A DNA stretch of 64,000 nt from Trichormus variabilis 0441. GTDB taxonomy: Bacteria; Cyanobacteriota; Cyanobacteriia; Cyanobacteriales; Nostocaceae. The stretch is from positions 618,001 to 682,000 of the forward strand of contig NZ_CP047242.1 in assembly GCF_009856605.1 (NCBI RefSeq), in the 5' to 3' direction. How positions within the stretch are numbered: position 1 is the stretch's first letter; each line of letters opens with the position of its first letter. This document shows positions 62,650-64,000 of this stretch, piece by piece. Both the position numbers and the translations under genes were made by a program. The notes under the pieces are model-generated. The model was not told the origin of the DNA. It saw only the letters and a list, made by a program, of their open reading frames with translations, and ran no database searches.

Positions 62650-64000
62650 ATGCGTGTTTGTGTAATTGGTACTGGTTATGTTGGCTTGGTAACAGGAGCT
62701 TGCTTGGCTCACATCGGACACGATGTGATTTGCATAGATAACAACGAAGAAAAAGTCAAGATCATGAAGGCCGGGCAATCACCAATTTTTGAGCCTGGAC
62801 TTTCAGAAATTATGCAGTCGGCTATCCAATCCGGCAAGATTCAATTTTCTACCGATTTGGCAGCAGGTGTAGCCCACGGAGAAATTTTATTTATTGCGGT
62901 TGGTACACCACCACTACCCACCGGTGAAAGCGATACCCGTTATGTAGAAGCTGTAGCCCGTGGTATCGGTGCTAATCTCAACGGTGGTTATAAAGTAATT
63001 GTGAATAAATCTACAGTACCCATCGGCTCAGGTGACTGGGTAAGAATGATTGTTTTGGATGGGATTGCAGAACGGCAAAAAACCCTCGTAACCGCAGGTG
63101 GCGGTAGTGTTGAGGATAAATTACCAGAATTACCCCAGTTTGATGTAGTTAGTAACCCTGAGTTCTTGCGTGAAGGTTCAGCTGTATACGACACATTTAA
63201 CCCTGACCGCATTGTTTTGGGAGGTAATAGCCCTAGAGCGATCGCTTTAATGCAGGAATTATACGCCCCCATTGTCGAGCGCAAATTTGCAGAAAACCAA
63301 TCTTTACCACCAGTACCCATTCTGGCTACAGACCTCAGTTCCGCAGAAATGATTAAATATGCGGCAAACGCTTTCTTAGCCACTAAGATTAGTTTTATTA
63401 ACGAAGTAGCTAACATTTGCGATCGTGTTGGTGCAGACGTTACCCAAGTCGCCAAAGGTATTGGTTTAGACTCCCGTATCGGTAACAAATTCTTACAAGC
63501 TGGGATTGGTTGGGGTGGTTCCTGCTTCCCCAAAGACGTAGCTGCGCTGATTCACACCGCCGACGACTACGGCTATGAAGCACAGCTATTAAAATCTGCT
63601 GTTAGCGTCAACGAACGTCAACGCTTAATTGCTTTAGAAAAACTGCAACAAGTCCTGAAAATCCTCAAAGGTAAAACTGTTGGTTTACTCGGTCTTACAT
63701 TTAAGCCCGACACCGACGACTTACGTGATGCACCAGCATTGAACTTAATCGAGCAACTAAACCGTTTAGGTGCTAAAGTCAAAGCCTACGACCCCATCGT
63801 TTCCCAAACTGGTATGCGCCACGGTCTTTCTGGCGTATTAGTAGAAACCGATGCAGAACGTTTAGCTGATGGTTGTGATGCGTTGGTACTTGTAACCGAA
63901 TGGCAGCAATTTAGCGGTCTTGACTACGCCAAAATGGCCAAATTAATGAATAACCCCGTCGTGATTGACGGTCGTAATTTCCTCGATCCTGAAACTCTAG
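62650..64000 (+). CDS. UDP-glucose 6-dehydrogenase (3' end off the right edge)
   Basis: About 450 residues are visible from ATG 62650, with the last residues cut by the window edge. The N-terminal NAD domain (VCVIGTGYVGLVTGACLAHI), YVEAVARGIGANLNGG, a catalytic-type segment (GWGGSCFPKDVAALIHTADD with the conserved Cys) and LLGLTFKPDTDDLRDAPALN are all typical. It oxidises UDP-glucose to UDP-glucuronate for polysaccharide synthesis. The gap to the UXS gene is 156 bp, in the same direction. The Shine-Dalgarno GTGAGGAG precedes the ATG by about 12 nt. Confidence 0.95.
   Translation, partial: MRVCVIGTGYVGLVTGACLAHIGHDVICIDNNEEKVKIMKAGQSPIFEPGLSEIMQSAIQSGKIQFSTDLAAGVAHGEILFIAVGTPPLPTGESDTRYVEAVARGIGANLNGGYKVIVNKSTVPIGSGDWVRMIVLDGIAERQKTLVTAGGGSVEDKLPELPQFDVVSNPEFLREGSAVYDTFNPDRIVLGGNSPRAIALMQELYAPIVERKFAENQSLPPVPILATDLSSAEMIKYAANAFLATKISFINEVANICDRVGADVTQVAKGIGLDSRIGNKFLQAGIGWGGSCFPKDVAALIHTADDYGYEAQLLKSAVSVNERQRLIALEKLQQVLKILKGKTVGLLGLTFKPDTDDLRDAPALNLIEQLNRLGAKVKAYDPIVSQTGMRHGLSGVLVETDAERLADGCDALVLVTEWQQFSGLDYAKMAKLMNNPVVIDGRNFLDPETL

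Noticed and set aside
62988-63533. 181-codon frame antisense to the UDP-glucose dehydrogenase gene
   Set aside because: It is a shadow of a clear gene and its translation has no recognisable domain.

Overview
The window is chromosomal DNA of a filamentous, heterocyst-type cyanobacterium of the Nostoc/Anabaena group. The evidence is abundant HIP1 octamers (GCGATCGC), 7-bp short tandem repeats (STRRs) between genes, phycobiliprotein lyases, Thf1/Psb29, an NdhS-like protein and a cyanobacterial nirA-nrtABCD-narB operon. From memory, gene order closely follows the all0601 to alr0658 region of Anabaena sp. PCC 7120. No rRNA, tRNA or CRISPR array was seen.

Region 1 (1-17.5 kb) is a nitrate-assimilation island. 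On the minus strand are cnaT (cut by the left edge), ntcB, an SLH-porin, a HEAT-repeat protein (NirB) and a small Rieske protein. Divergent from them is nirA-nrtA-nrtB-nrtC-nrtD-narB, then a PsiE-like membrane protein and narM. The spacer before nirA holds a dyad resembling an NtcB site and a perfect NtcA promoter (GTA-N8-TAC, 22 bp, TA-N3-T). The leader, of roughly 575 nt, is filled by dispersed repeats.

Region 2 (17.9-32.8 kb) carries a DUF892 protein, a HEAT/CpcS-type lyase pair, a Crp-family regulator and a methyltransferase-cupin-unknown operon. It continues with a putative PD-(D/E)XK nuclease fused to TPRs, glcF/glcE-like genes, a methyltransferase, a Ca2+/H+ antiporter and a GH57 enzyme.

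Region 3 (32.8-39.2 kb) is accessory DNA. It has an HNH endonuclease coupled to a KGK-domain gene, a second KGK gene, a secreted internal-repeat protein and a three-level nest of mobile DNA. An IS66-family element (8-bp target duplication) sits in an IS1182-family transposase gene, which itself sits in a palindromic dispersed repeat.

Region 4 (39.2-64 kb) is mostly housekeeping: a universal stress protein, PEP synthase, a small zinc-ribbon protein, a DUF4327 protein, an ABC exporter, a YkvA-like protein, ExbB/ExbD, a PF04020 membrane protein, thf1, a CpcT-like lyase, a STAS protein, hemF, an SRPBCC protein, Mrp, RodA, an NdhS-like protein, a HAS-barrel-like protein, a CPA2 antiporter with USP domains, a UDP-glucuronate decarboxylase-like protein and UDP-glucose dehydrogenase (cut by the right edge). 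A lone IS200/IS605-type tnpB with intact catalytic residues is inserted between thf1 and the cpcT-like gene.
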